Shown: positions 40,771 to 49,728, counted from the first letter of the stretch. The stretch is DNA of 64,000 nucleotides from Tamaricihabitans halophyticus (GCF_004340875.1 NZ_SLXQ01000012.1:1-64000); one strand, 5' to 3'. A program made the numbers and translations. Notes: generated by a model from the letters alone, not told the origin.

Positions 40771-42885
40771 TTGTCCGCTTCTCGCGAGTTGCGTATCGGG
40801 ATCGATATTGGTGGCACGTTCACGGATATCTGCATTCTGGAGCACGACGGCATCGTCGCGGTCGGCAAGGCGCTCACCACGCACGCCGAACCGGCAGCCG
40901 GGGTACAAGCGGTGCTGCGGGACACCCTCGCCGAGCACGGACTGGACGCCGCGGATGTGGCCACCGTGGTGCACGGCACGACCCTGGTGACCAACGCGCT
41001 GATCGAGCGCAGGGGCGCCCACACGGCACTCATCACCACCGAGGGCTTTCGCGATGTGGTGGAGATGGCCCGCGAACATCGCTACGAGCTCTACGACCTC
41101 GACCTCGAGCTTCCCCGCCCACTGGTGCCGCGCTGGCGCCGGTTCGGTGTGCCCGAGCGCATCCTCGCCGATGGCAGCGTGGCCCAGCCGCTGGACGAGG
41201 AACGCCTGCGGATGCTTGCCGGTGAGCTGGCCGCGGAGGGCGTCGAGGCCGTCGCGGTGTGCTTCCTGCACAGCCACGTGAACGACGCGCACGAGCAAGC
41301 GGCCAAACGGGTCTTGCAGCAAGTCGCGCCGGGGTTGCGGGTGGCGCTGTCCAGCCATGTGAACCCGGAGATCAGGGAGTACGAGCGGGCGTCGACCACC
41401 CTTGCCAACGTCTACGTGCAGGGGCTCGCCGAGGACTACCTCGCTGATCTGCGGGTCCGGCTGAGGGAGCTCGGCCTGCGGCACGACCCGCTGATCATGC
41501 TGTCGAACGGTGGGGTAGCCGCGATCGAGGTCGCCAGGCGATTCCCGATCCGGATGCTGGAGTCCGGCCCTGCCGGCGGGGCACTCGGCGCGGTCGCGTT
41601 CGGCAAGGCCAACGTCGTACCCGACCAGCTTGCCTTCGATATGGGCGGCACCACGGCCAAGCTGTGCATTGTCGAGCGGGACCGGCCGCTGATCACGCAT
41701 ACCTTCGAGGTCGACCGGGTGTACCGGCTGCGCGCCGGCTCCGGGCTGCCGGTGCGCGCCCCGGTGATTGACATGATCGAGATCGGCGCCGGCGGCGGTT
41801 CGATCGCCCGGCTGAACTCGCTCGGCCTGGTCACCGTCGGTCCGGAATCGGCTGGTTCGGAGCCGGGCCCGGTCAGCTACCAGCGCGGCGGCACCCAGTG
41901 CACGGTGACCGACGCGGACCTGGTGCTCGGCTACCTGGATCCGGAGCGGTTTCTCGGCGGCGCGATGCGGCTGGACATCGACGCGGCCACGGCGGCGATT
42001 CGCCAGCAGCTTGCCGAACCGATGGGGATCGAGGTGGCCGAGGCTGCCTGGGGCGTGCATGCCACGGTGAACGAGAACATGGCCAATGCCGCGCGGGTGC
42101 ACGCGATCGAGCGCGGCCAGGACCCGGCGAAGCTGCCGATGTTCGTCTCCGGTGGCAATGGTCCACTGCACGGTCCCGGTGTCGCGCAAGCACTCGGCTG
42201 CCCCGGACTGATCGCGCCACCGGCAGCCGGCGTGCTCAGCTCGCTCGGTTTCCTTTCCGCGCCAATGTCGATCGATCTGGTGCGGTCGAAACACGCCGAG
42301 CTGCACGAGGTCCGCTTGGACGTGGCCAGCGAACTGTTCGCCGCGATGGCCGGCGAAGGGGCCAAACTGCTTGCCGATTCCGGGGTTCCCGAGGCGGATA
42401 TCCAGTTCGAACGCAGCCTGGAGATGCGCTTTGTCGGCCAGGGCAACGAAATCGAGGTGCCAGTTCCGGAAGTGGACACGAACTGGCGGGCGAGGGTCAC
42501 CGAAGTCTTCGCCGAGCAGTACGCGCACCGGTTCGGCACCGTCGCGCCGGCAGGGGTCGCCGTGGAGATCCTCAGCTGGCGGCTCACCGCGCGCGGCCCC
42601 GATCCGAAGTCGCGGTTGCGCCAGCGGGCGCAGCAGGCCGGCAGCGATTCGGTGCGCGGCAGCCGGCAGGCGTACTTCCCGCAGTCCGGCGGCTATCTGT
42701 CCACGCCGGTGCACGATCGGTACCTGCTTGCCCCTGGCAGCACGCTGCGCGGGCCGGCACTGATCGAGGAACGCGAATCGACGCTGGTGTTGCCGCCCGG
42801 CGCGGAGTGCAGAGTGGCCGAGGACGGCAGCATCCATGTCGAGTTCGCGACTCGCCAGGGCGCGAGCGGAGAGGAGCACCAGTGA
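40771..42885 (+). CDS. hyuA: Hydantoinase/oxoprolinase subunit A (HyuA-like)
   Basis: The 704-residue protein starts at TTG 40771 with GGAGG five bases upstream; a GTG 57 bp upstream lacks one. The N-terminal ATP-binding domain begins LRIGIDIGGTFTDICILEHDG (in part), the middle domain shows DMGGTTAKLCIVERD, and the C-terminal part contains ARVHAIERGQDPAKLPMFVS. HyuA works with HyuB in ATP-dependent ring opening of 5-oxoproline, hydantoin or related lactams, or in acetophenone-carboxylase-like reactions. Substrate is not fixed by sequence. GTG of hyuB overlaps its TGA. Confidence 0.88.
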   Translation: MSASRELRIGIDIGGTFTDICILEHDGIVAVGKALTTHAEPAAGVQAVLRDTLAEHGLDAADVATVVHGTTLVTNALIERRGAHTALITTEGFRDVVEMAREHRYELYDLDLELPRPLVPRWRRFGVPERILADGSVAQPLDEERLRMLAGELAAEGVEAVAVCFLHSHVNDAHEQAAKRVLQQVAPGLRVALSSHVNPEIREYERASTTLANVYVQGLAEDYLADLRVRLRELGLRHDPLIMLSNGGVAAIEVARRFPIRMLESGPAGGALGAVAFGKANVVPDQLAFDMGGTTAKLCIVERDRPLITHTFEVDRVYRLRAGSGLPVRAPVIDMIEIGAGGGSIARLNSLGLVTVGPESAGSEPGPVSYQRGGTQCTVTDADLVLGYLDPERFLGGAMRLDIDAATAAIRQQLAEPMGIEVAEAAWGVHATVNENMANAARVHAIERGQDPAKLPMFVSGGNGPLHGPGVAQALGCPGLIAPPAAGVLSSLGFLSAPMSIDLVRSKHAELHEVRLDVASELFAAMAGEGAKLLADSGVPEADIQFERSLEMRFVGQGNEIEVPVPEVDTNWRARVTEVFAEQYAHRFGTVAPAGVAVEILSWRLTARGPDPKSRLRQRAQQAGSDSVRGSRQAYFPQSGGYLSTPVHDRYLLAPGSTLRGPALIEERESTLVLPPGAECRVAEDGSIHVEFATRQGASGEEHQ

Positions 42886-44630
42886 ACAACACGGCATCGA
42901 GTGCGCCGGACCCGATCGTCGTCGGGCTGGTCGCCAACCGCCTGCACTCGCTACTCGACGAGCAGCAGACCGCGCTGGTGAACACCGCGTTCAGCCCGGT
43001 GGTGCGGGAATCACTGGACCTCGCCTGCGCGGTATTCGATTCTCGTGGCGAGATGATCGGCCAGTCGGTGCACGGCACGCCGGGGCATATCAACGCGATG
43101 GCCACCGGGATGGCGCATATCGCCGCCCGGTATCCGGCCGTCGAGCTGGCCGAGGGCGATGTGCTGATCACCAACGACCCGTGGATGACAGCTGGCCAGA
43201 TCAACGATCTGACCGTGGCCACCCCGGTGTTCCTGCACGGGCGGCTGATCGCCTGGTTCGCCAGCTGCTGCCATTCGCCGGATATCGGCGGGCGGATCCT
43301 GTCCGCTGCGGCCAGCGAAGTGTACGAGGAGGGGCTGCGCCTGCCGATCCTCAAACTGCGCACCGCCGAAGGACCGAACGAGGTACTCGAGGCGATTATC
43401 CGGGCCAATGTGCGCACCCCGGACGAGACGATGGGTGATATCTACGCCCAGGTGGCGGCCAACCAGGTGGGGGCGCGCAGCCTGTGCCGGTTGCTGGACG
43501 AGTTCGAGCTCAGCGATATCGATGCGATCGCCGCGGAGATCATGCGGCGTTCCGAGGACGCACTGCGGGCGGCGCTACGGGAACTTCCGGACGGTACGTA
43601 CCGGGCCCGCGCCCACTCCGATGGCTTCGGCGAGCAGGAACTGGTGCTCGAGGTCGCGGTGACGATCACTGGCGAGCAGGTGGAGGTGAACTACGCGGGA
43701 AGTTCGCCGCAGTCCCCGTACGGCGTCAATGTGGTGCTCAACTACACCAGGGCGTACACCTCGTTCGCGATCAAGGCGGCGCTGGCGCCCGATGTGCCAC
43801 ATAACGCGGGATCGTTTCGACCGGTGTTGGTGAGTGCGCCGGAAGGTTCGGTGCTCAACTGCGTTGAGCCAGCTCCGGTCGCTTCGCGGCATCTGGTCGG
43901 GCATTTCCTGCCCAGCCTGTTGTTTGACGCCCTGCGCCCTGCGGTGCCCGGTGGGCTACCGGCGGCGAGCGCGGACGCGTTGTGGATGACGGTATGGCGC
44001 GGCGGTTCGGCCGCTGAGGCCACGCCGTTCACGCTGACCGTGTTCGGCGCGGGTGGCTCGGGTGGGCGTCCGGGTAAGGATGGGTTGACCACGACGGGCT
44101 TCCCGACCGGGGTGCGGGCGGCGCCGACCGAGGTGTTGGAGACGCTGACCCCGCTGGTGCAGGGACGGCGGGAGATCCGGCCAGACTCGGCGGGCGCCGG
44201 CCAACAGCGTGGCGGGCTGGGTCAGGTGGTCGAGGTGTGGCGGCGCGGCGATACCCCGTGGACGGTGAACGCGAATATCGACCGGGTGGTGCATCCCGCG
44301 CCAGGGGCGCTCGGCGGAGCACCGGGCGCGCGGGGTGAGTTCGTCGATGTGTCGACCGGCGAGGCGTTGCCGCGCAAGCAGTTGGTTCGACTTGCCGGGG
44401 AGTCCGCGGTGCGGCTGAGTTTCCCCGGTGGCGGTGGTTACGGAGATCCACTCGCGCGTCCGGTGGATGCGGTGCTGGCTGACGTGGTGAACGGGTACGT
44501 GTCGATCACCGAGGCGTGGGACACCTATGGGGTGGCGATCGACTACACCGGTGCCCCGGACGCGCTGGTCCGGCCCCCGCATACCTACCAGGTCGACTGG
44601 AGCCGCACTCGCAGTGACCGCAATCCTTAG
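42882..44630 (+). CDS. hyuB: Hydantoinase/oxoprolinase subunit B (HyuB-like)
   Basis: The 582-residue protein starts at GTG 42882 (GTGA overlap with hyuA). The family N-terminus IVVGLVANRLHSLLDEQQTA is followed by ACAVFDSRGEMIGQSVHGTP and EGDVLITNDPWMTAGQINDL, the latter carrying the metal- or substrate-binding region. It forms the catalytic complex with HyuA. A longer frame upstream antisense-overlaps hyuA and has no ribosome site. A hairpin covers its stop codon, and argS converges 13 bp downstream. Confidence 0.88.
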   Translation: MNNTASSAPDPIVVGLVANRLHSLLDEQQTALVNTAFSPVVRESLDLACAVFDSRGEMIGQSVHGTPGHINAMATGMAHIAARYPAVELAEGDVLITNDPWMTAGQINDLTVATPVFLHGRLIAWFASCCHSPDIGGRILSAAASEVYEEGLRLPILKLRTAEGPNEVLEAIIRANVRTPDETMGDIYAQVAANQVGARSLCRLLDEFELSDIDAIAAEIMRRSEDALRAALRELPDGTYRARAHSDGFGEQELVLEVAVTITGEQVEVNYAGSSPQSPYGVNVVLNYTRAYTSFAIKAALAPDVPHNAGSFRPVLVSAPEGSVLNCVEPAPVASRHLVGHFLPSLLFDALRPAVPGGLPAASADALWMTVWRGGSAAEATPFTLTVFGAGGSGGRPGKDGLTTTGFPTGVRAAPTEVLETLTPLVQGRREIRPDSAGAGQQRGGLGQVVEVWRRGDTPWTVNANIDRVVHPAPGALGGAPGARGEFVDVSTGEALPRKQLVRLAGESAVRLSFPGGGGYGDPLARPVDAVLADVVNGYVSITEAWDTYGVAIDYTGAPDALVRPPHTYQVDWSRTRSDRNP

Positions 44631-44642
44631 GAATCTTGCGGT
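44617..44642. terminator. Recurrent 26-bp hairpin, copy 5, between convergent hyuB and argS
   Basis: ACCGCAA (44617-44623) pairs perfectly with TTGCGGT (44636-44642), covering the hyuB stop. GTTTT follows on the plus strand. This is the copy most like a classical intrinsic terminator. Confidence 0.6.
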
Positions 44643-44643
44643 T

Positions 44644-46386
44644 TTAGAGGCGGGTGGGGGCGTCGATGCCGAGTAGCGACAGCCCGAGGGTGAGCACGTT
44701 CGAGGTGAGCTTCGCCAGCACCAACCGGGACCGGCGCAGCTCCGGCGGAGTGCTTTCGGCGAGCACCGGGCACTTCTCGTAGAAGCTGGAGAACGCCGTC
44801 GCCGTCTCGTACAGGTAGTTGCACAGCTTGTGCGGGGCGTAGCTCTCGGTGGTCGCACTGATCGCCGAGGGCAGTTGCAGCAGCTTCAGCAGCAGCGCGC
44901 GTTCCGCGGGCTCGGCGAGCAGCACCGGTGTCCCCTGCGCCGGCTCCTCGCCGGCTTTGCGCAGGATCGACAGGATGCGGGTGTTCGCGTACTGCAGGTA
45001 CACGGCGGTGTTGCCGTCCATCGCGAGCATGCGGTTCCAGTCGAAGGTGTAGTCCTTCTCCCGATCGCCGGATAGATCCGCGTACTTGATCGCGCCGATG
45101 CCGACCGCGCGGGCAACCGCCGCGCGTTCCTGCTCGTCCAGCTCGCTGCGCTCGGCGACCACGCTGGCCGCCCGGTCGACCGCCTCGTTCAGCAGTTCGA
45201 CGAGCTTGATCGACCCACCGGCCCTGGTGCGAATGGTCTTGCCGTCCGAGCCGAGAATCGAACCGAACCCGACGTGCTGGGCGTTGTGCTCCTCGGTCAA
45301 CCAGCCAGCTTGCCTACTTGCCGCGAACACCATCGCGAAATGCTGTGCCTGTGGCGTACCGACCACATAAAGCAGATCGGTGGCGCCGCGTTCGCCTGCC
45401 CAGTACCGCGCGGTGGCCAGATCGGTGGTGGCGTAGCCGTACCCACCGTCGCGTTTGCGCACGATCAGCGGCAGCCGGTCACCGTCCCGATTGGTAAAGC
45501 CGGGCGGGAACATGCAGACCGCGCCATCGCTGAGCTCGGTGAGCCCCTTTGCCTCCAGCTCCTCGACCACTTCGTTCAGATACGGGTTGTAGAAGCTCTC
45601 CCCGTAGATGTCCTCCGGCCTGAGCTGCACACCGAGCAACTGGTAGACCTTCTCGAAGTGTCGAGTGGACTCGTCCACCAGCTGCTGCCACAGCTCGAGC
45701 GTGCGCGCGTCGCCGCCCTGCAGCTGCACGACCCTGGTGCGGGAGCGGTCGGCGAACTCCGGGTCGGCGTCGAACTTCTTGCGGGCTTCCTGGTAGAAGC
45801 CGTTCAGATCGCTGATGGTGTGCTCGGAGTCGCTGGTCCAGCCCTCGTCAATCAGGTGCTCGATCAGCATGCCGAACGGCGTACCCCAGTCGCCGAGATG
45901 GTTGTGCGCGATAACCTCGTGGCCCTCGAAGCGCAGCAGCCTGGCGATCGCGTCGCCGATAATCGACGAGCGCAGATGCCCAACGTGCATCTCCTTGGCG
46001 ACGTTCGGCGAACCGTAGTCGATGGCGAACCGGCGCGGCTGCTCGACAGCGGCCACCCCTACCCGCGCGTCGTCGAGCAGCGCGGTTGCCCTGTGCTGCA
46101 ACCAGTCGCGGTCCAGCGTCAGGTTGATGAAGCCGGGCCCGGCGATCTCGGTCTGCGCGACGAGGTCGGCGGAATCCAGCGCGGCGACGATCTCGGTGGC
46201 CACCTCCCGTGGCGGCCGGCCCAGCCGCTTGCCGAGGCTCATCGCGACGTTGCACTGGTAGTCCGCGCCTTCCCTGGTGGACGGTCGGATCAGTGCCTCG
46301 GCCGGGGTGATGCGCACGTCCAGCGCCGTGTCCAGCGCCGCCACGACCCTGCGCGCCAATTCGACACTGACATCCCCGTTGTGCAC
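44644..46386 (-). CDS. argS: Arginyl-tRNA synthetase
   Basis: This 580-residue class I synthetase charges tRNA-Arg. The N-terminal Add1 domain covers roughly residues 1-100. The HIGH-type motif is HVGH in EMHVGHLRSSIIGDAI, preceded by FAIDYGSPNVAKEMH. The C-terminal anticodon-binding DALR domain ends in GLSLLGIDAPTRL, normal for the family. No KMSK is expected in most ArgS proteins. ATG 46386 is used; length is complete. It is the only housekeeping gene in the window and marks the region as chromosomal. Confidence 0.95.
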   Translation of the reverse strand: MHNGDVSVELARRVVAALDTALDVRITPAEALIRPSTREGADYQCNVAMSLGKRLGRPPREVATEIVAALDSADLVAQTEIAGPGFINLTLDRDWLQHRATALLDDARVGVAAVEQPRRFAIDYGSPNVAKEMHVGHLRSSIIGDAIARLLRFEGHEVIAHNHLGDWGTPFGMLIEHLIDEGWTSDSEHTISDLNGFYQEARKKFDADPEFADRSRTRVVQLQGGDARTLELWQQLVDESTRHFEKVYQLLGVQLRPEDIYGESFYNPYLNEVVEELEAKGLTELSDGAVCMFPPGFTNRDGDRLPLIVRKRDGGYGYATTDLATARYWAGERGATDLLYVVGTPQAQHFAMVFAASRQAGWLTEEHNAQHVGFGSILGSDGKTIRTRAGGSIKLVELLNEAVDRAASVVAERSELDEQERAAVARAVGIGAIKYADLSGDREKDYTFDWNRMLAMDGNTAVYLQYANTRILSILRKAGEEPAQGTPVLLAEPAERALLLKLLQLPSAISATTESYAPHKLCNYLYETATAFSSFYEKCPVLAESTPPELRRSRLVLAKLTSNVLTLGLSLLGIDAPTRL

Positions 46387-46514
46387 CGCACTAACCTCCG
46401 CGTTCGCCTCGCCTCAGCGGCGTGTCGACCGCGACACCCGCCCCGACCAGTATCGCAGCCGGTGCCAGGCGCGTCGTGGTTGCCCCGATCCGTGCACAGT
46501 GGACAGAGCGTCGC

Positions 46515-47252
46515 TCAGTCTTTGCGTAGCGCGGCAAGATAGGCGTTCAGCGCCTGCTTGGTCTCGGCCGAACCCCAGACGCGGGCAACCTCGGGATCGT
46601 CGATTGGCCGGTCGGCGCTGATGCGTTCGCGTGCGGGGCGGCGCAACTGTTGTTTGCTGAACGCGTACACCTCGGTCGGCGCCGCGCAGTGGGTTTCCGC
46701 CCGGCGCAATGCGGTCTCGACCAGCTGATCGCCCGGCACGATCTCGTGTACCAGGCCGATCGCGCCGGCTTGTTCGGCGGTGTGTCGCCCTGCGCCGAGT
46801 ACCAGTGCCTCGGCGGCCGGGCCAACGGCGTGCCGCATTATCTCTACGGCGACGGTGGGGAACGGGACCCCAACGGCGAGCTCGGTGAGGCCGATCGTGC
46901 CGGCGGCCATCAGCCGAACATCAGCCGCGGCCGCGAGTACGCAGCCACCGGCGAGCGCATGCCCGTTTATTGCCGCGATTACCGGTTTCGGCTGGTCGAA
47001 CACGCTGAGGAAGGCCTCGCTGAGCGCCGGCAGGAACTCCTCGACATAGGCCGCGCCCCCGTCGGCGATTCGTTTCAGGTCGACTCCGGCGGAAAACGAT
47101 CGACCACCGCCGGTCAGCACCACCGCGCGGGAATCCGCGACCTCGGCGAAAGCCTGCGGGATGGCCTGGAGTAGTTCCAGATCAAGCGCGTTCACCGGTC
47201 CGTGGCGCAGGGTAAGGACGGCGATCCCATCGTGCTCGGCTTTCTCGATCAT
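46515..47252 (-). CDS. Enoyl-CoA hydratase/isomerase family protein
   Basis: This 245-residue crotonase-fold protein starts at ATG 47252. It shows FSAGVDLKRIADGG (first oxyanion-hole strand), INGHALAGGCVLAAAADVRL (second, with the G-G-C in place of the common G-G-G) and GLTELAVGVPFPTVAVEIM with the position of a catalytic glutamate. It probably hydrates or isomerises an acyl-CoA, but substrate is undecided. The 262 bp between argS and the next gene start contain no other coding sequence. Confidence 0.85.
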   Translation of the reverse strand: MIEKAEHDGIAVLTLRHGPVNALDLELLQAIPQAFAEVADSRAVVLTGGGRSFSAGVDLKRIADGGAAYVEEFLPALSEAFLSVFDQPKPVIAAINGHALAGGCVLAAAADVRLMAAGTIGLTELAVGVPFPTVAVEIMRHAVGPAAEALVLGAGRHTAEQAGAIGLVHEIVPGDQLVETALRRAETHCAAPTEVYAFSKQQLRRPARERISADRPIDDPEVARVWGSAETKQALNAYLAALRKD

Positions 47253-47296
47253 CCCGTGATCTTTGCTGGTATTTCGCGCGCTGCCAAGCCGGTAGT

Positions 47297-47701
47297 TCAG
47301 TCGGTGGCTTCCGTCACGGGCTCCGCGCTGCTGGCGGCGCGATCGGCGAGCACCGCCTTGGCGCCAATCAGCGCGTAGGTTCCGGTGATCGCGGTGAGCA
47401 GTCCCGCACTGCGCCGTGGCACATCGCCGCGCCGCAGGTGGCCGAGGCCGGCGACGGTATCGCAGATGTCCACGCCGAGCGCGAGTCGCTGCCATTTCCG
47501 CCGGGTAGCGCCAGTGCTGGTCAGGTAGCCGATACCGAGCACGGTCGCGCGGGAACCGAAGACCCGGATCAGGTAGTGAACCTCCGGGGTTGCTCGCTCG
47601 GCCACCCCGGCAAGCCGCGTGTTCAGCCGGGGCGAGACAAGCGCCAGCACTCCCCAGACGATGCGGCCAATGGCCAGTGCGACCAGTGCCTTTGCCTGCA
47701 T
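47297..47701 (-). CDS. Small integral membrane protein of unknown function
   Basis: The 134-residue protein has four hydrophobic segments (ALVALAIGRIVWGVLALV, YLIRVFGSRATVLGIGYL, LALGVDICDTVAGLG and AGLLTAITGTYALIGAKAV). ATG 47701 has CAGGAGG upstream; a longer frame lacks a site. I do not recognise a characterised family, though the pattern fits small actinobacterial DUF4267-like membrane proteins. It lies 44 bp before the enoyl-CoA hydratase gene on the same strand. Confidence 0.7.
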   Translation of the reverse strand: MQAKALVALAIGRIVWGVLALVSPRLNTRLAGVAERATPEVHYLIRVFGSRATVLGIGYLTSTGATRRKWQRLALGVDICDTVAGLGHLRRGDVPRRSAGLLTAITGTYALIGAKAVLADRAASSAEPVTEATD

Positions 47702-47824
47702 CCCGTTGCCTCCTGTCCGTTTCGTGCACTCTGCCGGCGATGCGCCGACCGGTTCGTGCACATCGGACCGAACGCTACCGGGTTTTCCGGGCAACGCCAT
47801 GCCCGAATCAGCGTGGCCGAAGCC

Positions 47825-47848
47825 GCCCCTCCCCGCTACGGAGGAGGC
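47825..47848 (-). terminator. Possible terminator after the aminotransferase gene
   Basis: A 5+3-bp GC stem with one bulge (CCTCC paired with GGAGG, 7-base loop) starts about 19 bases past the aminotransferase stop. No T-run is present. Confidence 0.35.
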
Positions 47849-47866
47849 GCGGAGCGCAACGGAATG

Positions 47867-49030
47867 TCAACCGCCGAAGGCGGCGTCGAAGCGGGCGCCA
47901 AGGTCGGTGAGTCGGCCTTCGGGTTCGTTCGCGAACACCAGTCGAACGTATTTCTCGGCCGAAGGGCCCCAGTGCGCCATCGGGGTAGCCGCCACGCGGC
48001 CGAGCTCGAACAGTCGCTCGGCGGCTTCGGCCGCGCTAGGTGCCAGCTCCGTGGTGTCCACCAGCAGCGACCAGCCACCGGCCGGCGGCACCACCGGATA
48101 GCTGGCCAGCTGCCGCAGGATCGTTTCACAGCGCTGTCGCCAGATCTCCGTCGCGGCACGCACATCGGCGTCCGCGTCCGGTGCGTCCAGCGCGGCGGCG
48201 ACCGCGTCCTGGGCTATGCCCACCTGACAGACCACATTGGCCATTCCGACGGTGGCGATATCGGCCATGATCCCTTGTGGACCGGTAATCCAGCCGACCC
48301 GCCAGCCGATCATGCGGAGTTCCTTCGACGCCGAGCCAACGGTGATGGTGCGTCCCGCGAGCCCAGGGTGCGTGGCGGGATGCAGCGGTGGCTGCCCGTC
48401 GAAGCGCAGCCGTTCCATCGCCGCGTCGTAGATGATCCAGCAGTCGGTCCCGCGCACCGCCTTGGCGAGGGCGTCGAGATGTTCCCGCGTCAGCACCGCG
48501 CCGGTTGGCATGGCCGGGCCCATCAGCAGCACGGCCGCGGTTTGCGGGCCGACCGCCGCTGCCAGCTGGTCAGGGTCGAGCTGCCAGCCCGCCGTCGATG
48601 GTTCGACCCGCACGTAGCGCGGGATACCGCCGGCAAGATGCACGCGGTTGATCAGCCCAGCGTAGATCGGCTCGGCCAGTACCACCTCCTGGCCGGGGGA
48701 CACCGTGGCCAGCAAAGCGTTGAGTACCCCGTTCAGCCCGCCGGCCACGCTGACGCACTGGGTCTCCGGGTCGAGTTCGGTTCCGCTGATCCGGCTGACG
48801 TGCGCGGCGGCCGCGGCGCGCAGGCCGCGATGTCCCTGGAACGGTAGGTAGCTGTTCGCGTGGTCGGCGTCGATCGCCGCGTGCGTTGCGGCCAGCGCGA
48901 CAGCTGGTGGGCGCAGATCGGTATCGAGGTTCTCCAGTCGTAGGAGTTCGGCGTCGTCAGTGGCATCCGCGCGGTCACCAACCAGATTCACCCCGATACC
49001 CGGAATGGCGCGTACTCGGTCGACGGTCAT
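47867..49030 (-). CDS. Class I/II PLP-dependent aminotransferase
   Basis: This 387-residue fold-type I enzyme has the PLP lysine in GSASKELRMIGWRVGW, the conserved aspartate and tyrosine in DCWIIYDAAME, and PLP-phosphate-binding residues near SVAGGLNGVLNALLAT. It resembles aspartate/kynurenine-type aminotransferases, but the donor is unknown. ATG 49030 was chosen; GTG 49033 is the alternative. It is divergent from the TetR operon. Confidence 0.87.
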   Translation of the reverse strand: MTVDRVRAIPGIGVNLVGDRADATDDAELLRLENLDTDLRPPAVALAATHAAIDADHANSYLPFQGHRGLRAAAAAHVSRISGTELDPETQCVSVAGGLNGVLNALLATVSPGQEVVLAEPIYAGLINRVHLAGGIPRYVRVEPSTAGWQLDPDQLAAAVGPQTAAVLLMGPAMPTGAVLTREHLDALAKAVRGTDCWIIYDAAMERLRFDGQPPLHPATHPGLAGRTITVGSASKELRMIGWRVGWITGPQGIMADIATVGMANVVCQVGIAQDAVAAALDAPDADADVRAATEIWRQRCETILRQLASYPVVPPAGGWSLLVDTTELAPSAAEAAERLFELGRVAATPMAHWGPSAEKYVRLVFANEPEGRLTDLGARFDAAFGG

Positions 49031-49131
49031 CACAGCCCCCGGCTGGTCTGTTGAATGGTCATTATGACTATTTTAATCAGCAATCGCCTTCGAGTGCACG
49101 GCGCTCAACGCGATAACCGGGTATCCTTGGC

Positions 49132-49167
49132 TTGTTACTATACCAACCAGTCGGTATAGTAACTTGC
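49132..49167 (+). promoter_or_regulatory. Promoter and 30-bp palindromic TetR operator of the efflux/P450 operon
   Basis: GTTACTATACC (49134-49144) and GGTATAGTAAC (49153-49163) are perfect 11-bp arms around an 8-base imperfect core, the shape of a QacR/TetR operator. TTGTTA (49132-49137), a 17-bp spacer and TATAGT (49155-49160) form a good promoter inside it. The start of transcription falls at the ATG 49168, so the mRNA should be leaderless and repressor binding would block the promoter. Confidence 0.7.
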
Positions 49168-49728
49168 ATGAGGCCGAGTTCGAAGCAGACGATTCTCGCG
49201 GCAGCCAGGAAGTTGGCCGAGCGCAGCGGGATCCGCAGCCTGACCTTGGATGCCGCGGCCCGCGAGGCAGGTTTGAGCAAGGGCGGCTTGATCTATCACT
49301 TCGCCAGCAAGGAGCAGCTGATGCTCGCCGTCGTGGCGCACCTCGCCGCGGACTGTGAGGAGGCGATGCTGGTCGAGCTGGGTAAACCGTTCGAAGCGGC
49401 CAGCGCCGCCGAACGTGTCGCCGCTTACGGCCGGGTGATCGCGGGGGAGTCCGCCAGCAGGGGAGACCTGGCGATCCTGATCGACTCCGTGCAGGAGGAC
49501 GAACTACTCGAACCGTGGCGGGCGCTGCTGCGCAACTGGTTGTCCGAATCGGACACTCGCGCGCCGATGCCGGACGCACGGTCGGTGGATCTGGCCGTGT
49601 CCCGGCTCGCTGCCGACGGCCTGTGGCTGGCCACGGCCAGCAGTACGGGGGATTACGACGAGACCATGCGGGCCGCGATTCGCGCGCGGATTGGCGAACT
49701 CGCGGCCGGGGTGGAAGGGGATGCATGA
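49168..49728 (+). CDS. TetR-family repressor of the SMR/P450 operon
   Basis: The 186-residue protein has the TetR N-terminus SSKQTILAAARKLAERSGIR, then LTLDAAAREAGLSKGGLIYHF for the helix-turn-helix. The C-terminal ligand domain has no recognised specificity. ATG 49168 was chosen because the -10 hexamer predicts a leaderless start there; an upstream TTG lies in the operator. Its TGA overlaps the next ATG by 4 bp, so repressor and efflux gene are coupled. Confidence 0.88.
   Translation: MRPSSKQTILAAARKLAERSGIRSLTLDAAAREAGLSKGGLIYHFASKEQLMLAVVAHLAADCEEAMLVELGKPFEAASAAERVAAYGRVIAGESASRGDLAILIDSVQEDELLEPWRALLRNWLSESDTRAPMPDARSVDLAVSRLAADGLWLATASSTGDYDETMRAAIRARIGELAAGVEGDA

Noticed and set aside
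40672-42897. Very long open frame antisense to hyuA
   Set aside because: It mirrors hyuA codon structure in GC-rich DNA, has low-complexity composition and no family motif. hyuA has clear domain motifs and a strong ribosome site.
46387-46514. Integration site at argS
   Set aside because: No integrase, direct repeat or tRNA gene lies nearby; the neighbouring genes have normal composition.
45274-46542. Long open frame antisense to argS
   Set aside because: argS motifs are unambiguous on the other strand; the antisense frame is a by-product of high third-position GC.
49040-49170. Guanidine or other riboswitch before the SMR genes
   Set aside because: SMR genes are often controlled by ykkC-type RNAs, but the predicted start of transcription is at the ATG, leaving no leader for a riboswitch, and a TetR palindrome is present.
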